From Acidobacteriaceae bacterium (GTDB taxonomy: Bacteria; Acidobacteriota; Terriglobia; Terriglobales; Acidobacteriaceae), in the NCBI GenBank assembly GCA_003151875.1, contig PLYW01000323.1:11430-20247 (forward strand): 8,818 nt of DNA, read 5' to 3'. Each line of letters opens with the position of its first letter. Position 1 is the first letter of the stretch. The notes below the pieces were generated by a model that saw only the letters and a list, made by a program, of their open reading frames with translations, had not been told where the DNA came from and did not search any database. A program made the position numbers and the translations under genes. Positions 1-6,325 of the stretch are shown piece after piece.

Positions 1-2
1 CC

Positions 3-257
<255 letters not shown>

Positions 258-289
258 AAGGCGCCGCTCTACCCGTGCTCGCCGGACTG

Positions 290-295
290 TATAAT
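290..295 (+). promoter_or_regulatory. Perfect -10 box upstream of dnaX
   Basis: TATAAT lies 16 nt before the dnaX ATG. No good -35 hexamer sits 16-18 nt upstream. The predicted transcription start near 302 would give a leader of only about 10 nt. That leader is pyrimidine-rich (TTTTCCCCTCCC just before ATG) and has no Shine-Dalgarno sequence. It probably drives dnaX-ebfC-recR. Confidence 0.6.
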
Positions 296-311
296 CAACT
301 TTTCCCCTCCC

Positions 312-2213
312 ATGAGTTATCAGGTTCTGGCGCGCAAATACCGTCCCCAAAAGTTCTCCGAGGTGATCGGGCAGGAGCATGTCACCCGCACGCTGAAGAA
401 TGCCATCGCTCAGGGACGCGTCGCCCACGGCTACATCTTCAGCGGCCATCGCGGAATTGGCAAGACGACCATCGCGCGCATTTTGGCGATGGCGCTGAAT
501 TGCCAATCGCAAGACCATCCCGTGCCCGAGCCGTGCGGAGTGTGCGATTCGTGCGTCGAAATTCGCGCCGGCAACTCGGTGGACGTGATCGAGATCGACG
601 CGGCCACCAACCGCGGCATCGACGAGATTCGCGAGCTGCGCGAGGCCGCCCGCTATCGCCCGGCGCGCGACCGCTTCAAGATTTACATTCTTGACGAGGC
701 GCACCAGATCACCGATGCCGCCTTCAACGCGCTGCTGAAAACGCTGGAGGAGCCGCCCGGCCATATCGTCTTCATGATGGCGACGACCCAGCCGGAAGAC
801 ATTCCGCAGACCATCCGTTCGCGCTGCCAGCACTTCAGCTTTCACGCCGTGCGCTTCGACGACATCGTGCAGCAACTGCGCGATATCGCCAGGCAGGAGG
901 GCATTGCGTACGACGACAACGCGCTGGCCATGCTGGCCGAGGTGGGCGACGGCTCCATGCGCGACGCGCTCAGCATTATGGACCAGGCCATCGCGTGCTG
1001 CGGCACCACGCTGAGTGGCGAGGTGGTGCGCGGGCTGGTGGGAACGGTTTCTGCGGATGTGCTGGAAGACGTGATGGACGCGGTCGCACGCAATTCCAGC
1101 GCGGACGTGTTGCGGGCCATCGACCGCCTGCTGGTGGAAGGACAAAGCGCGCAGCACTTTGCCCGGCAGATGTTGCGCTTCCTGCGGAACGTGATGGTGG
1201 CCAAAGTGGCGGGGAGCGATTCGCCGGTGCTGCAGATTTCGTCGGACGAACGCGTCCGCGTGGCGCGCGTGGCGGAACGCTTTAGCGAGGAAGACCTGGC
1301 GCGCTTCATGCAGATCATGCTGCGCACGCACAGCGATCTGGGTTACAAGCAGGAGCAGCGCTTCCATCTGGAGTTGGGCCTGCTGAAGCTGGTGCACGCC
1401 CAGCGATTGTTGCCGCTGGAAGAATTGCTGAGCGGGGAAGCGGGGAAGGCGGCTGCGACGGGGTTGTCGTCGCGTGCGGCAGGCGCAACATCGCGGCCGG
1501 TAGCTTCTCCGGCGGCGCGACCGAGCGTCACATCTCGGGCGACCGGCGAGCCGGAACCGCAATCGTCGCGCGCGCCCGCGGCATCGCCATTCACGCGGCC
1601 ATCTCCATTCGAGGCGGACCGCAAGCGCAAGAGCGAACCGAAAGCTGAAACGCAGCCGGACTTCGCCAAGCAAGCCGCTGCTTCCGTTCCTGCTCCGAGA
1701 TCGAACGCACAGCCAGAGCCGGAGATCTCAAACGGAAATACATCGGCGGCAATGAACGCAGGTGTCGCGACGGCCGTCGCCCTCGAACCTGAGACAGGTG
1801 CGCAACCAAAGAGCAACGAGATCACAGTGGAGGCGGCGCGGCAGGTCGTGCTGGCAGCGCTGGAAGATGCTGGGCAGCAAATGTTGGCGCACAACCTGGA
1901 AGAAGCGGAGTGGTCGGTGCACGGCATGGAGGTTTGCGTTACGGTCGCCATGTCGCAGGTGCTGATCGATGTGGCGCTGGGACCGGAACCGAAGCGCGTG
2001 ATTCAGGCCGCGCTGAGCAAGGCCGCAGGCCGGCCGCTCAAGTTCAAGATGGTGAGCGGCGGCGCGCAGGTCGCGGCGAAGCCGGCGGCGCCGCGTCCAA
2101 GCAACGGCGCAGGGGCGCGCAGCCGGGCGGCGGCCGATCCCATCGTGCAGCGCATGCAGGAAAAGTTTGGCGCCGAGATTCGCACCGTGATCGACCACAA
2201 AGATCGCGGCTGA
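312..2213 (+). CDS. dnaX: DNA polymerase III subunit gamma/tau
   Basis: Clamp-loader ATPase of the replicative polymerase holoenzyme, 633 aa, cytoplasmic. The N-terminus reads MSYQVLARKYRPQ, the family's hallmark, which fixes the ATG at 312. Visible motifs: Walker A at residues 45-52 (GHRGIGKT), four zinc-binding cysteines C64, C75, C78 and C81, Walker B ILDEAH ending near residue 131, sensor-type TTQPEDIP near 158-165, and the SRC arginine-finger motif at 170-172. The three-domain loader core extends to about residue 370. A low-complexity Ala/Ser/Pro/Glu linker covers about 380-500, followed by a C-terminal tau-type domain. I found no A6G-type slippery run, so a programmed-frameshift gamma product is not predicted from sequence. 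First gene of an operon: the stop is 14 nt before ebfC. The lack of a Shine-Dalgarno sequence is unusual for so conserved a gene. Confidence 0.98.
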   Translation: MSYQVLARKYRPQKFSEVIGQEHVTRTLKNAIAQGRVAHGYIFSGHRGIGKTTIARILAMALNCQSQDHPVPEPCGVCDSCVEIRAGNSVDVIEIDAATNRGIDEIRELREAARYRPARDRFKIYILDEAHQITDAAFNALLKTLEEPPGHIVFMMATTQPEDIPQTIRSRCQHFSFHAVRFDDIVQQLRDIARQEGIAYDDNALAMLAEVGDGSMRDALSIMDQAIACCGTTLSGEVVRGLVGTVSADVLEDVMDAVARNSSADVLRAIDRLLVEGQSAQHFARQMLRFLRNVMVAKVAGSDSPVLQISSDERVRVARVAERFSEEDLARFMQIMLRTHSDLGYKQEQRFHLELGLLKLVHAQRLLPLEELLSGEAGKAAATGLSSRAAGATSRPVASPAARPSVTSRATGEPEPQSSRAPAASPFTRPSPFEADRKRKSEPKAETQPDFAKQAAASVPAPRSNAQPEPEISNGNTSAAMNAGVATAVALEPETGAQPKSNEITVEAARQVVLAALEDAGQQMLAHNLEEAEWSVHGMEVCVTVAMSQVLIDVALGPEPKRVIQAALSKAAGRPLKFKMVSGGAQVAAKPAAPRPSNGAGARSRAAADPIVQRMQEKFGAEIRTVIDHKDRG

Positions 2214-2227
2214 GGTTGGGAGAGTTC

Positions 2228-2533
2228 ATGGGTAGATTTAATTGGCAGGAAATGCTGGCGCAGGCGCAGCAGCAGGCGGAGAAGCTGCAAGACAAAATGC
2301 GGCAGGTCACGGTGGAAGCTTCCTCGGGCGGTGGCAGCGTGACCGTGAAGATGACCGGTCAGAAACAACTGCTGAGCGTGTTGATTGAACCCGAGATCGT
2401 GAAGTCGGGCGACATCGAGATGCTGCAGGACCTGGTGACCGCCGCGGTGAACGAGGCCTCGCGTAAAGTGGATGACGCGCTGAAGTCCAGTCTGGGCGGC
2501 ATGTTCGGCGGCATGGGCCTGCCGGGAATGTGA
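2228..2533 (+). CDS. ebfC: YbaB/EbfC family nucleoid-associated protein
   Basis: 101 aa, normal for the family. YbaB/EbfC forms a tweezer-shaped dimer that binds DNA; the gene is usually found between dnaX and recR, exactly as here. The layout is a helical N-terminus rich in Gln, Ala and Lys (residues about 4-27), a central strand region containing SGGGSVTVKMTGQ (about 33-46) with the conserved Gly-rich turn, a C-terminal helix (about 60-90) and a Gly/Met-rich tail ending GGMFGGMGLPGM. The ATG at 2228 is preceded by GGGAGA (2218-2223) at good spacing. A longer reading frame starting upstream at 1910 is rejected because that part lies inside dnaX in another frame. It is co-transcribed with dnaX (14 nt gap) and recR (13 nt gap). 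Confidence 0.96.
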   Translation: MGRFNWQEMLAQAQQQAEKLQDKMRQVTVEASSGGGSVTVKMTGQKQLLSVLIEPEIVKSGDIEMLQDLVTAAVNEASRKVDDALKSSLGGMFGGMGLPGM

Positions 2534-2546
2534 ACGGGGGAACAGG

Positions 2547-3146
2547 GTGTCGAGATTTGCCGAGCCCATGGTTCGACTGATTGAAGAGTTGAAGAAGCTG
2601 CCCGGCGTGGGCGGCAAGAGCGCGCAGCGCTTCGCGTTTTACATCCTGCGCTCCAGCGATGAAGACGCGCAGTTGCTGGCCGACGCCATTCGCGAGGTCA
2701 AGGCCAGCCTGCACCTGTGCTCCGTCTGCAACAACATTACCGACGTGGATCCCTGCACCTATTGCACCAGCGCCACGCGCAACCTGCGGCTGGTTTGCGT
2801 GGTCGAGGAGCCGACTAACATCGCCGCTATCGAGAAGACGCGGCACTACAACGGCGTTTACCACGTGCTGCACGGCGCGCTGTCGCCGCTGCATGGCATT
2901 GGCCCAGACCAGTTGCGCATCGGCAACCTGGTGAAGCGAGTGGAGTCGGGAGAGGTGGACGAGTTGATCGTGGCGACCAATCCCACGGTCGAAGGCGAAG
3001 CCACGGCGACCTATCTTTCGCGATTGTTCAAGTCGGCGTCGGTAAAGGTCACCCGCATTGCCACCGGCGTTCCCGTGGGCAGCGATATCGAGTACGCCGA
3101 CGAAGTCACTATGCAGAAGGCGATGGAGGGAAGAAGAGAGCTGTAG
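2547..3146 (+). CDS. recR: Recombination mediator protein RecR
   Basis: 199 aa, full length. RecR acts with RecO (and RecF) to load RecA on SSB-coated gaps. Domains in order: helix-hairpin-helix at the N-terminus (KLPGVGGKSAQR, residues about 17-28), a four-cysteine zinc finger C58, C61, C70 and C73, and a Toprim domain from about residue 80 with the acidic pair E87-E88 and the later NPTVEGEATA segment. The C-terminal segment GVPVGSDIEYADEVT is typical. The start is GTG at 2547 with a G-rich Shine-Dalgarno region (2536-2540). An ATG at 2568 (residue 8) is possible but would shorten the N-terminal helix. It is the last gene of the dnaX-ebfC-recR operon; a repeat-filled convergent gap follows. 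Confidence 0.97.
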   Translation: MSRFAEPMVRLIEELKKLPGVGGKSAQRFAFYILRSSDEDAQLLADAIREVKASLHLCSVCNNITDVDPCTYCTSATRNLRLVCVVEEPTNIAAIEKTRHYNGVYHVLHGALSPLHGIGPDQLRIGNLVKRVESGEVDELIVATNPTVEGEATATYLSRLFKSASVKVTRIATGVPVGSDIEYADEVTMQKAMEGRREL

Positions 3147-3156
3147 GGAGACGCTC

Positions 3157-3184
3157 TTCGCGGTTCGCCATTCGCTTCTCGCTT
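3157..3184 (+). repeat. Heptamer tandem array A (TTCGCNN x4)
   Basis: Four successive 7-bp units read ttcgcgg, ttcgcca, ttcgctt and ctcgctt, starting 11 nt after the recR stop. The first five bases are kept and the last two vary. The units are the same type as array B, and the first two are identical to two units there. Confidence 0.8.
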
Positions 3185-3226
3185 AGAGAAAGAATGCCTG
3201 TGCTTCCGGATGTTCTGGCAAAAATA

Positions 3227-3270
3227 GGGGTCCTTCGACTCGTCGCTGCGCTCCTCGCTCAGGATGACAA
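3227..3270 (-). repeat. HPER-type dispersed intergenic repeat, copy 1
   Basis: The stretch runs from GGGGTCCTTCGACTC to GCTCAGGATGACA. Read on the minus strand in one frame it gives a CHPERGAQRRVEGP-like peptide, a well-known spurious signature of a dispersed non-coding repeat common in environmental bacterial genomes. Its end (GCTCAGGATGACA, 3257-3269) recurs exactly at 6226-6238. The TCCT and AGGA ends can pair weakly. Confidence 0.65.
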
Positions 3271-3281
3271 CCCTCCCGCTC

Positions 3282-3309
3282 TTCGCTTTTCGCGGTTCGC
3301 CATTCGCTA
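3282..3309 (+). repeat. Heptamer tandem array B (TTCGCNN x4)
   Basis: Four perfect-period 7-bp units read ttcgctt, ttcgcgg, ttcgcca and ttcgcta. The last unit contains the stop codon (TAG, minus strand 3309-3307) of the SRPBCC gene, so the array begins exactly where that gene ends. A 20-bp stretch (3289-3308) is identical to 3157-3176 in array A. Confidence 0.85.
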
Positions 3310-3855
3310 TTTACCAGGTTTTGCGAAGTACGCATTGATCGCGTCGCTCCATTCCTTGCCTGCTCCCGCATCCTCGTCTGCAAAATGCTGGACATGCTCG
3401 TTGGCTTCGGGCGCGAGCGCAGTGCGTTCATAGACGACCGACACTCCCGTCTTCTGCACGCTGGTTCGCGTCAAGTGAATGTCGATCAGCGTGGCCATGG
3501 AATCATGCACCACATATGTGTACTGGATGTGTCCGGCCGCCAGATCGAACGCGGTATTGACCCACACGCTGGTGAGTTGCCCCTTTAGAACCGTGAACAC
3601 CATGCCCCGCTGATCGCGCGCAGGGATGGGATGGATGAACTGCGGATCCCAGCCCGACGCCCACTTGCGCTCCTCGTCCGCGCCAAACAGCGGCGCCACC
3701 TGATCGAAGGCTGCGTCAACCGTGAAGCTGAATTCGATACGCGTGTGCAGGGGAGCACGCGCTGTCGGCGCCGCAGATCCCTCAGCATTACATTCACTGG
3801 GCGAGAACATGGCGGCGAGCAACATAGCCGCGGAGATTGCCGGTTCCCATTTCAT
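3307..3855 (-). CDS. Probable exported SRPBCC/START-like domain protein
   Basis: 182 aa. Residues 1-24 look like a signal peptide: Lys2, a hydrophobic stretch AISAAMLLAAMF, and a possible cut after CNA at 24. An acidic residue at 4 weakens this. The rest matches the SRPBCC (polyketide cyclase/START-like) pattern: a first strand RIEFSFTVDAAFDQVAPLFG (about 39-58), a WDPQFIHP segment near 69-76, alternating beta-strands through about 135, and a long C-terminal helix ending NAYFAKPGK. Such folds bind small hydrophobic ligands; the ligand here is unknown. The start overlaps the stop of the upstream ribbon-helix-helix-like gene by ATGA (3852-3855), so the two are probably translationally coupled. 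The stop codon sits inside heptamer array B. Confidence 0.72.
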   Translation of the reverse strand: MKWEPAISAAMLLAAMFSPSECNAEGSAAPTARAPLHTRIEFSFTVDAAFDQVAPLFGADEERKWASGWDPQFIHPIPARDQRGMVFTVLKGQLTSVWVNTAFDLAAGHIQYTYVVHDSMATLIDIHLTRTSVQKTGVSVVYERTALAPEANEHVQHFADEDAGAGKEWSDAINAYFAKPGK

Positions 3856-4118
3856 CGCTGGCGCTCCTTCAGCTTATGGCTGTCGGTGGCCTTGAGAGTG
3901 AGGCCATAGATTTTGCGAAGCTGTTCGATTTCCTTCAAGGTCGCGGAAGAAAAGGGAGCCTTGCCCTCGAAGGCGTGCAGCACCATTCCCTCCAGCAAGT
4001 CGCCCAGCGTAAGGTCCTTCAGTTCGGCCAGTCCCTTGAGCACCTTGAGCAGGCGCTTCTCCATGCGGACGCCGGTCTGGACCCTTTCGACAACGAGGGC
4101 TGCGGGATGTTGTGTCAT
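3852..4118 (-). CDS. Small ribbon-helix-helix-like protein, putative transcription regulator
   Basis: 88 aa from ATG at 4118. I do not recognise a named family. The N-terminal half fits a ribbon-helix-helix pattern: a strand VQTGVRM (14-19), helix A about 20-34 (EKRLLKVLKGLAELKD), then TLGDLLEGMVLHAF as helix B (about 37-50). The C-terminal part is a charged helix plus the basic tail KLKERQR. A longer frame open to 4211 would overlap the radical SAM gene by 38 bp and adds no family-like residues, so 4118 is preferred. There is no Shine-Dalgarno sequence; a TACATT hexamer lies 6 nt upstream of the ATG, suggesting leaderless expression. It is coupled by ATGA to the SRPBCC gene. An inverted repeat over its own start suggests autoregulation, which is inference. 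Confidence 0.68.
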   Translation of the reverse strand: MTQHPAALVVERVQTGVRMEKRLLKVLKGLAELKDLTLGDLLEGMVLHAFEGKAPFSSATLKEIEQLRKIYGLTLKATDSHKLKERQR

Positions 4119-4133
4119 GGTAACAATGTACCA
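4118..4133. promoter_or_regulatory. Inverted repeat TGGTA-N6-TACCA, candidate operator
   Basis: 5-bp perfect arms around 6 nt. It covers the predicted -10 hexamer (4125-4130 minus), the start point and the first base of the ATG of the ribbon-helix-helix-like gene. That placement would block transcription if bound. The binding protein is unproven. Confidence 0.4.
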
Positions 4134-4153
4134 AGATAACAGACCCCACGCAA
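4125..4153 (-). promoter_or_regulatory. Predicted leaderless promoter of the ribbon-helix-helix-like gene
   Basis: On the minus strand TTGCGT (4153-4148) is followed by 17 nt, TACATT (4130-4125), 6 nt and ATG. The -35 matches the consensus poorly (3 of 6), but the spacing is ideal. An alternative extended -10, TGTTATCTT (4141-4133), lies just upstream and would give a leader of about 10 nt. Confidence 0.45.
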
Positions 4154-4173
4154 CCGGGTTGACCGTGAAAAGC

Positions 4174-5211
4174 CTAGGCGGCGCGAATGTCTTCTTCCAC
4201 CTCGGGCCCAACCGCAGCGTCGTCGTTTGGCCGGCCGATGGACCGCAGCGCGCTTACGCCCTGCCCAATCAGCCTGGAGACAGTGAAGATCTGCCCGGTG
4301 GTGACGCCGGGAAAGAGCCGATGGTGGCCAACTGCGGCCAGGCCCATGCTGGCGATGCAGCCGCACTGCGAACAGTCGGGGTCGCCGCCGAATTGGCAGG
4401 GGGTGACACGAGTTTTCAGGTCTGCCGAAATGGTGGTCGTGGTGCTGGCGAAGATGCAGTCGCGCGGCGAAGCAGGCGGGTGGGCGAATTCCTTGATCGC
4501 GGACGCGTCCATGTCGAGCAGCGGATACACTTCTCGCAATCGCAACAGCTCCGCCATAGCGCGGGTGCGCTGTTGCCGGGTCAAAATCTCCGGATCGATG
4601 GCGCCTTTCTGCGGGGTGAAGAAACTGAACCAAATGCGTTTGGTCTGGTTGCGCAGACTCCAGAACCTGACGAACTCTTCCAAGTAGCCTTCGCGCTGCA
4701 TCATCTGGCTGGTGATGGTGCAATGAATGCTGACGCGGCTGTGCGCGATGCACTTCAGAATGCGTTCATAAGTCGCCGGTTTGCGGCGAAGGTCGTGCTC
4801 GGGCTGCAATCCGTCCACCGAGACCACAATGTTCAAACGCGAGAGCGCGTCCCATTGGGCGGGAATCTCGCGAAAGGCACTGGTTACGAGCTGCACATGG
4901 ATCCCGCGCCGATCCAACTCGGGCAGCAGTTCCAGCAGTTCGCGATAACGCACCAGTGGATCTCCGCCTACCAGGGACAAGTGCAGCGGGCGGTGCTCTT
5001 CGACCACGCGCAGGACCCCTTGCACCAGGTCACTGCCCTTGCTGTCGGAAAGCTGGCGCAGGGTTACGCCTGCCACGCCCAGGTGGGCGTCTTCGTAGGC
5101 GTAACAACCCGGACAGCGAAGTGGACATTCGCGGGTGAGTTCGATGGACAATGAGGGACGGCGTCCGGTCAGGATCGCGCCCCACGCATGGAGAACTTCC
5201 GAAGTTTTCAT
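4174..5211 (-). CDS. Radical SAM protein with C-terminal auxiliary-cluster cysteines, function unknown
   Basis: 345 aa. The radical SAM motif CxxxCxxC is C29, C33 and C36 in TRECPLRCPGCYAYE; these bind the [4Fe-4S] cluster that cleaves S-adenosylmethionine. The SAM-contacting GGE-type motif is GGDP (82-85), with Asp in place of the usual Glu. VSVDGLQPEHD (130-140) is a typical later strand motif. The C-terminal part adds C252, C272, C280, C283 and C285 (CQFGGDPDCSQCGC), enough for a second Fe-S cluster as in SPASM/twitch proteins, though the spacing is not one I can name. The ATG at 5211 has a weak AGAGA upstream. It lies 85 nt after the receiver gene and 55 nt before the ribbon-helix-helix-like gene on the same strand. 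No precursor peptide gene was found nearby, so a peptide-modifying role is not supported. Substrate unknown. Confidence 0.88.
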   Translation of the reverse strand: MKTSEVLHAWGAILTGRRPSLSIELTRECPLRCPGCYAYEDAHLGVAGVTLRQLSDSKGSDLVQGVLRVVEEHRPLHLSLVGGDPLVRYRELLELLPELDRRGIHVQLVTSAFREIPAQWDALSRLNIVVSVDGLQPEHDLRRKPATYERILKCIAHSRVSIHCTITSQMMQREGYLEEFVRFWSLRNQTKRIWFSFFTPQKGAIDPEILTRQQRTRAMAELLRLREVYPLLDMDASAIKEFAHPPASPRDCIFASTTTTISADLKTRVTPCQFGGDPDCSQCGCIASMGLAAVGHHRLFPGVTTGQIFTVSRLIGQGVSALRSIGRPNDDAAVGPEVEEDIRAA

Positions 5212-5296
5212 CAGGTCTCTGGTAGGTACCGTTTCTCCATTGGATGCCTGGCCCGGCGACTAGGGTGCGCAGCAGATTGTTGGGGAGAGGTCCTGT

Positions 5297-5665
5297 TTAT
5301 CCTCGCAATTTTGCCAGCAGGTCAGAAGGATGGACGGGCTTGCCGAGAATTTCGAACTCGTGACCCTGGGCGCGAGCATTTTCCAGCAGGTCGGCGGTGG
5401 CCGCTTGTCCTGAGAAAAGCAGAATCTTGCAATCCGGCAAGAAGCTGCGGATGTTGATCGCGGCTTGGATGCCGTCCATGTCGGGCATGATCACGTCGCT
5501 GATGATGAGGTCGGGCCGCAGCGACCGGGCGTTTTCCACCGCCGCGGTTCCGGTGTAAACCGCCGAAGCATCGTAGCCATTGAGATCGAGGATCTTGGCC
5601 AGAGTGTCGGCGATGACTTGCTCATCGTCGACCACCAGAACTTTCCGTTTTCTAACCACGTCCAT
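5297..5665 (-). CDS. Stand-alone response regulator receiver (CheY-like)
   Basis: 122 aa, only a receiver domain with no output domain. Key residues: the acidic pair D13-D14 (VVDDE), phospho-acceptor D57 (SDVIMPDMDG), switch Ser85 (LLFSG) and Lys109 (GKPVHP). All residues needed for phosphorylation are present. Such single-domain regulators pass phosphate or act by protein contact; the partner kinase is not in the window. The ATG at 5665 has a strong Shine-Dalgarno GGAAGGAG (5680-5673). It is the first gene of a possible minus-strand run with the radical SAM gene, but the 85-nt gap leaves co-transcription uncertain. Confidence 0.93.
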   Translation of the reverse strand: MDVVRKRKVLVVDDEQVIADTLAKILDLNGYDASAVYTGTAAVENARSLRPDLIISDVIMPDMDGIQAAINIRSFLPDCKILLFSGQAATADLLENARAQGHEFEILGKPVHPSDLLAKLRG

Positions 5666-5703
5666 TCGCTCGCTCCTTCCCAGATCAGGGAAGCCGGGTT
5701 CTG

Positions 5704-5709
5704 ATTATA
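5704..5709 (-). promoter_or_regulatory. Perfect -10 box upstream of the receiver gene
   Basis: TATAAT on the minus strand with a weak -35 region (TTCTGG-like, about 18 nt upstream). The predicted start near 5697 gives a leader of about 30 nt that contains the strong Shine-Dalgarno. Confidence 0.55.
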
Positions 5710-5912
5710 GCTGAGGCTTCAGGCCGTCCAGAATTCACGTATTGGATGAACAAATTACCTTGTGCGCACCATGACCGGGCCGAATTTTCGCTATTTTGGG
5801 GGCTTTGCCAGCACGACTAGAAAGTTAATAGCAACTGGCTTGCCAAACGGCACCTGGGGGGAGCACGCTTCACGGACTGCGGAAAAACGTGCGCAGAAGG
5901 CCACCGCATGTA
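5710..5912. other. Non-coding stretch between receiver promoter and palindrome element
   Basis: No reading frame here looks like a protein; the frames present have atypical composition and run into the palindromes. It holds a short inverted repeat GCACG (5863-5867) / CGTGC (5888-5892), and CTGCGGAA (5877-5884), which is complementary to TTCCGCAG at 6112-6119 beyond the far end of the palindrome element, so outer pairing is possible. Confidence 0.5.
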
Positions 5913-6110
5913 ACTTCTCGGTGGGAGCCCCCGCATTTATGCGGGGGAAGGAGCGCTTCAGCGCTCCGAGAAAAAGCTCGCCTTCAATCCATGCGCTTTA
6001 GCGCCGGGATCTCGAAATCCCGGGCTAAAGCCCATCTCAGGATCGAGCGCCGTTCCCGCTGGACTAAAGTCCAGCTCCCCCTGCTGAAGCAGGGGGCTCC
6101 CACCAGAAGT
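5913..6110. repeat. Near-symmetric inverted-repeat element built of seven small palindromes
   Basis: The outer ends pair: GGTGGGAGCCCCC (5920-5932) with GGGGGCTCCCACC (6092-6104), extended by ACTTCT (5913-5918) and AGAAGT (6105-6110) past a one-base bulge at 5919. Inside are palindromes at 5928-5947, 5950-5967, 5993-6004, 6004-6023 (centre), 6022-6033, 6058-6075 and 6077-6096. Five have the loop core CTNNAG: CTTCAG and CTTTAG on the left, CTAAAG, CTAAAG and CTGAAG on the right, so the halves are reverse complements in layout. Distances from each end match within 2-3 nt. The two spacers (5968-5992 and 6034-6057) share GCTCG when one is reversed. Arms differ between palindromes, yet each is self-complementary. 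It could be a mobile palindromic element or a structured RNA; I cannot name a family. Confidence 0.85.
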
Positions 6111-6212
6111 CTTCCGCAGACTTTTTCTGCAGGCGTTTCAGCGGTGTTGAGTTCGAGGATGAACCGGCATTAAGAGCCTGCTGAAAGAACATTGCGGCGG
6201 AAAGAAACAGCA

Positions 6213-6239
6213 GGTCCCTCCGCTGGCTCAGGATGACAG
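6213..6239. repeat. HPER-type dispersed repeat, short copy 2
   Basis: It begins GGTCCCTCCGCTGG and ends GGCTCAGGATGACAG; 13 bp (6226-6238) are identical to 3257-3269 in the first copy. It is preceded by the AAACAGCAG arm of a 7-bp inverted repeat. Confidence 0.6.
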
Positions 6240-6310
6240 ACAGAAGGGCCTTCGCTGCGCCATTTCACGATGTGCGCTAGCTCACAACAGGGGAGTGACT
6301 GGTATCACCG

Positions 6311-6325
6311 CCTCGATGGTCGAGG
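6311..6325. promoter_or_regulatory. Palindrome CCTCGA-N3-TCGAGG upstream of ferredoxin
   Basis: Perfect 6-bp arms around TGG, 82 nt before the ferredoxin ATG. It could be an operator or a small hairpin in the leader. No clear promoter was found next to it, so the role is a guess. Confidence 0.35.

Noticed and set aside
312..2213. Programmed frameshift in dnaX for a separate gamma product
   Set aside because: No A6G-like slippery run is present in the reading frame; the longest A runs are about four.
1343..2617. Long minus-strand frames within dnaX, ebfC and recR
   Set aside because: They are shadows of GC-rich coding sequence; the plus-strand genes are well supported by motifs.
3157..3309. 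CRISPR array
   Set aside because: The repeats are 7 bp and directly tandem without spacers; no cas genes are present.
3183..3433. Small reading frames on both strands between recR and the SRPBCC gene
   Set aside because: They are formed by the heptamer arrays and the HPER-type repeat and overlap the SRPBCC gene end; the peptide signature is a known artefact.
4119..4211. Longer start for the ribbon-helix-helix-like gene at 4211
   Set aside because: It would overlap the radical SAM gene by 38 bp, and the extra residues look like translated intergenic and promoter sequence.
5762..6173. Two overlapping plus-strand reading frames (79 and 94 codons) across the palindrome element
   Set aside because: They are open by chance through palindromes, have no ribosome binding site or family features, and the DNA is better explained by the inverted-repeat structure.
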